Below, one piece after another: positions 63,986 through 64,000 of a stretch of 64,000 bases of DNA. The DNA is taken from assembly GCA_020636355.1 (NCBI GenBank), contig JACJYB010000008.1, positions 229,216-293,215 on the forward strand, read 5' to 3'. Position numbers and translations under genes: made by a program. Source of the stretch: Lewinellaceae bacterium. GTDB lineage: Bacteria; Bacteroidota; Bacteroidia; Chitinophagales; Saprospiraceae. Within the stretch, counting starts at the first letter, position 1; each line of letters opens with the position of its first letter. The notes below the pieces were generated by a model. It saw nothing but the letters and a program-made list of their open reading frames with translations. It was not told the DNA's origin and made no database searches.

Positions 63986-64000
63986 CAGTCTATTTTGTTT

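Overview
The window looks like chromosome from a member of the Bacteroidota, probably a Saprospiraceae-like lineage. The evidence is an Omp85/BamA next to uppS, a DUF5606 gene, fused branched-chain E1 subunits, a eukaryotic-type IleS, many SPII lipoproteins, and promoters matching the Bacteroidota TAnnTTTG -7 box. No rRNA, tRNA, CRISPR array, transposase or phage module was seen. Three genes carry single-base losses in homopolymers (an SDR, an M20 peptidase and, five times, nadA), which suggests a draft or metagenome assembly.

Layout. 1-7.4 kb: a truncated DUF1080 lipoprotein diverges from an MFS carrier, followed by a secreted amidohydrolase, a GT87-like membrane protein, two CBS-domain proteins and a sulfatase lipoprotein. 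7.5-11.5 kb: the most unusual stretch. Two tandem four-helix-bundle (S23/TIGR02436-like) genes lie here, the second inside a 30-bp near-perfect inverted repeat, directly against the GTG start of a second DnaE-type polymerase. 11.7-22.8 kb: a secreted Gfo/Idh oxidoreductase, rpsU, a kinase/M23/aminotransferase triple fusion, an M28 peptidase, a BNR-propeller protein, an aldo/keto reductase and a lipoprotein. 22.9-26.6 kb: the trkA-trkH potassium uptake operon and a convergent MerR/B12-type regulator. 26.7-35.2 kb: a sugar-isomerase-like protein, mgsA, a MacB-like permease, and a divergent non-phosphorylative L-fucose catabolic cluster (fucP; 2-keto-3-deoxy-L-fuconate dehydrogenase, diketo-acid hydrolase, fuconolactonase, fucose dehydrogenase, mutarotase) that lacks a fuconate dehydratase.

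35.3-47 kb: small membrane proteins, a HExxH/propeller/barrel outer-membrane protein, TerC, an esterase-like lipoprotein, a patatin, a split AbgB-like M20 peptidase, a PIN toxin-antitoxin pair, an unknown lipoprotein and frameshifted nadA. 47-64 kb: fused 2-oxoacid dehydrogenase E1, DUF5606, GT2, bamA, uppS, a coiled-coil lipoprotein, a DUF1835 protein, ileS, an HMCES/YedK-type peptidase, a secreted unknown, HtrA protease, a second secreted Gfo/Idh protein and a TlpA-like thioredoxin.

How the genes fit together. Sulfatase, fucose cluster, esterase-like and Gfo/Idh genes suit a heterotroph feeding on sulfated or fucosylated polysaccharides. A second theme is a family of short degenerate repeats (TTCAACA, AGAAGTA/GGTAAA, AGTATTCAG and CGTGTTT types) that abut stop or start codons in at least eight intergenic regions, sometimes as inverted pairs. 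One such pair encloses the four-helix-bundle gene. My main hypothesis is that these are a family of small elements, with the S23-like cassette as the gene-bearing form.
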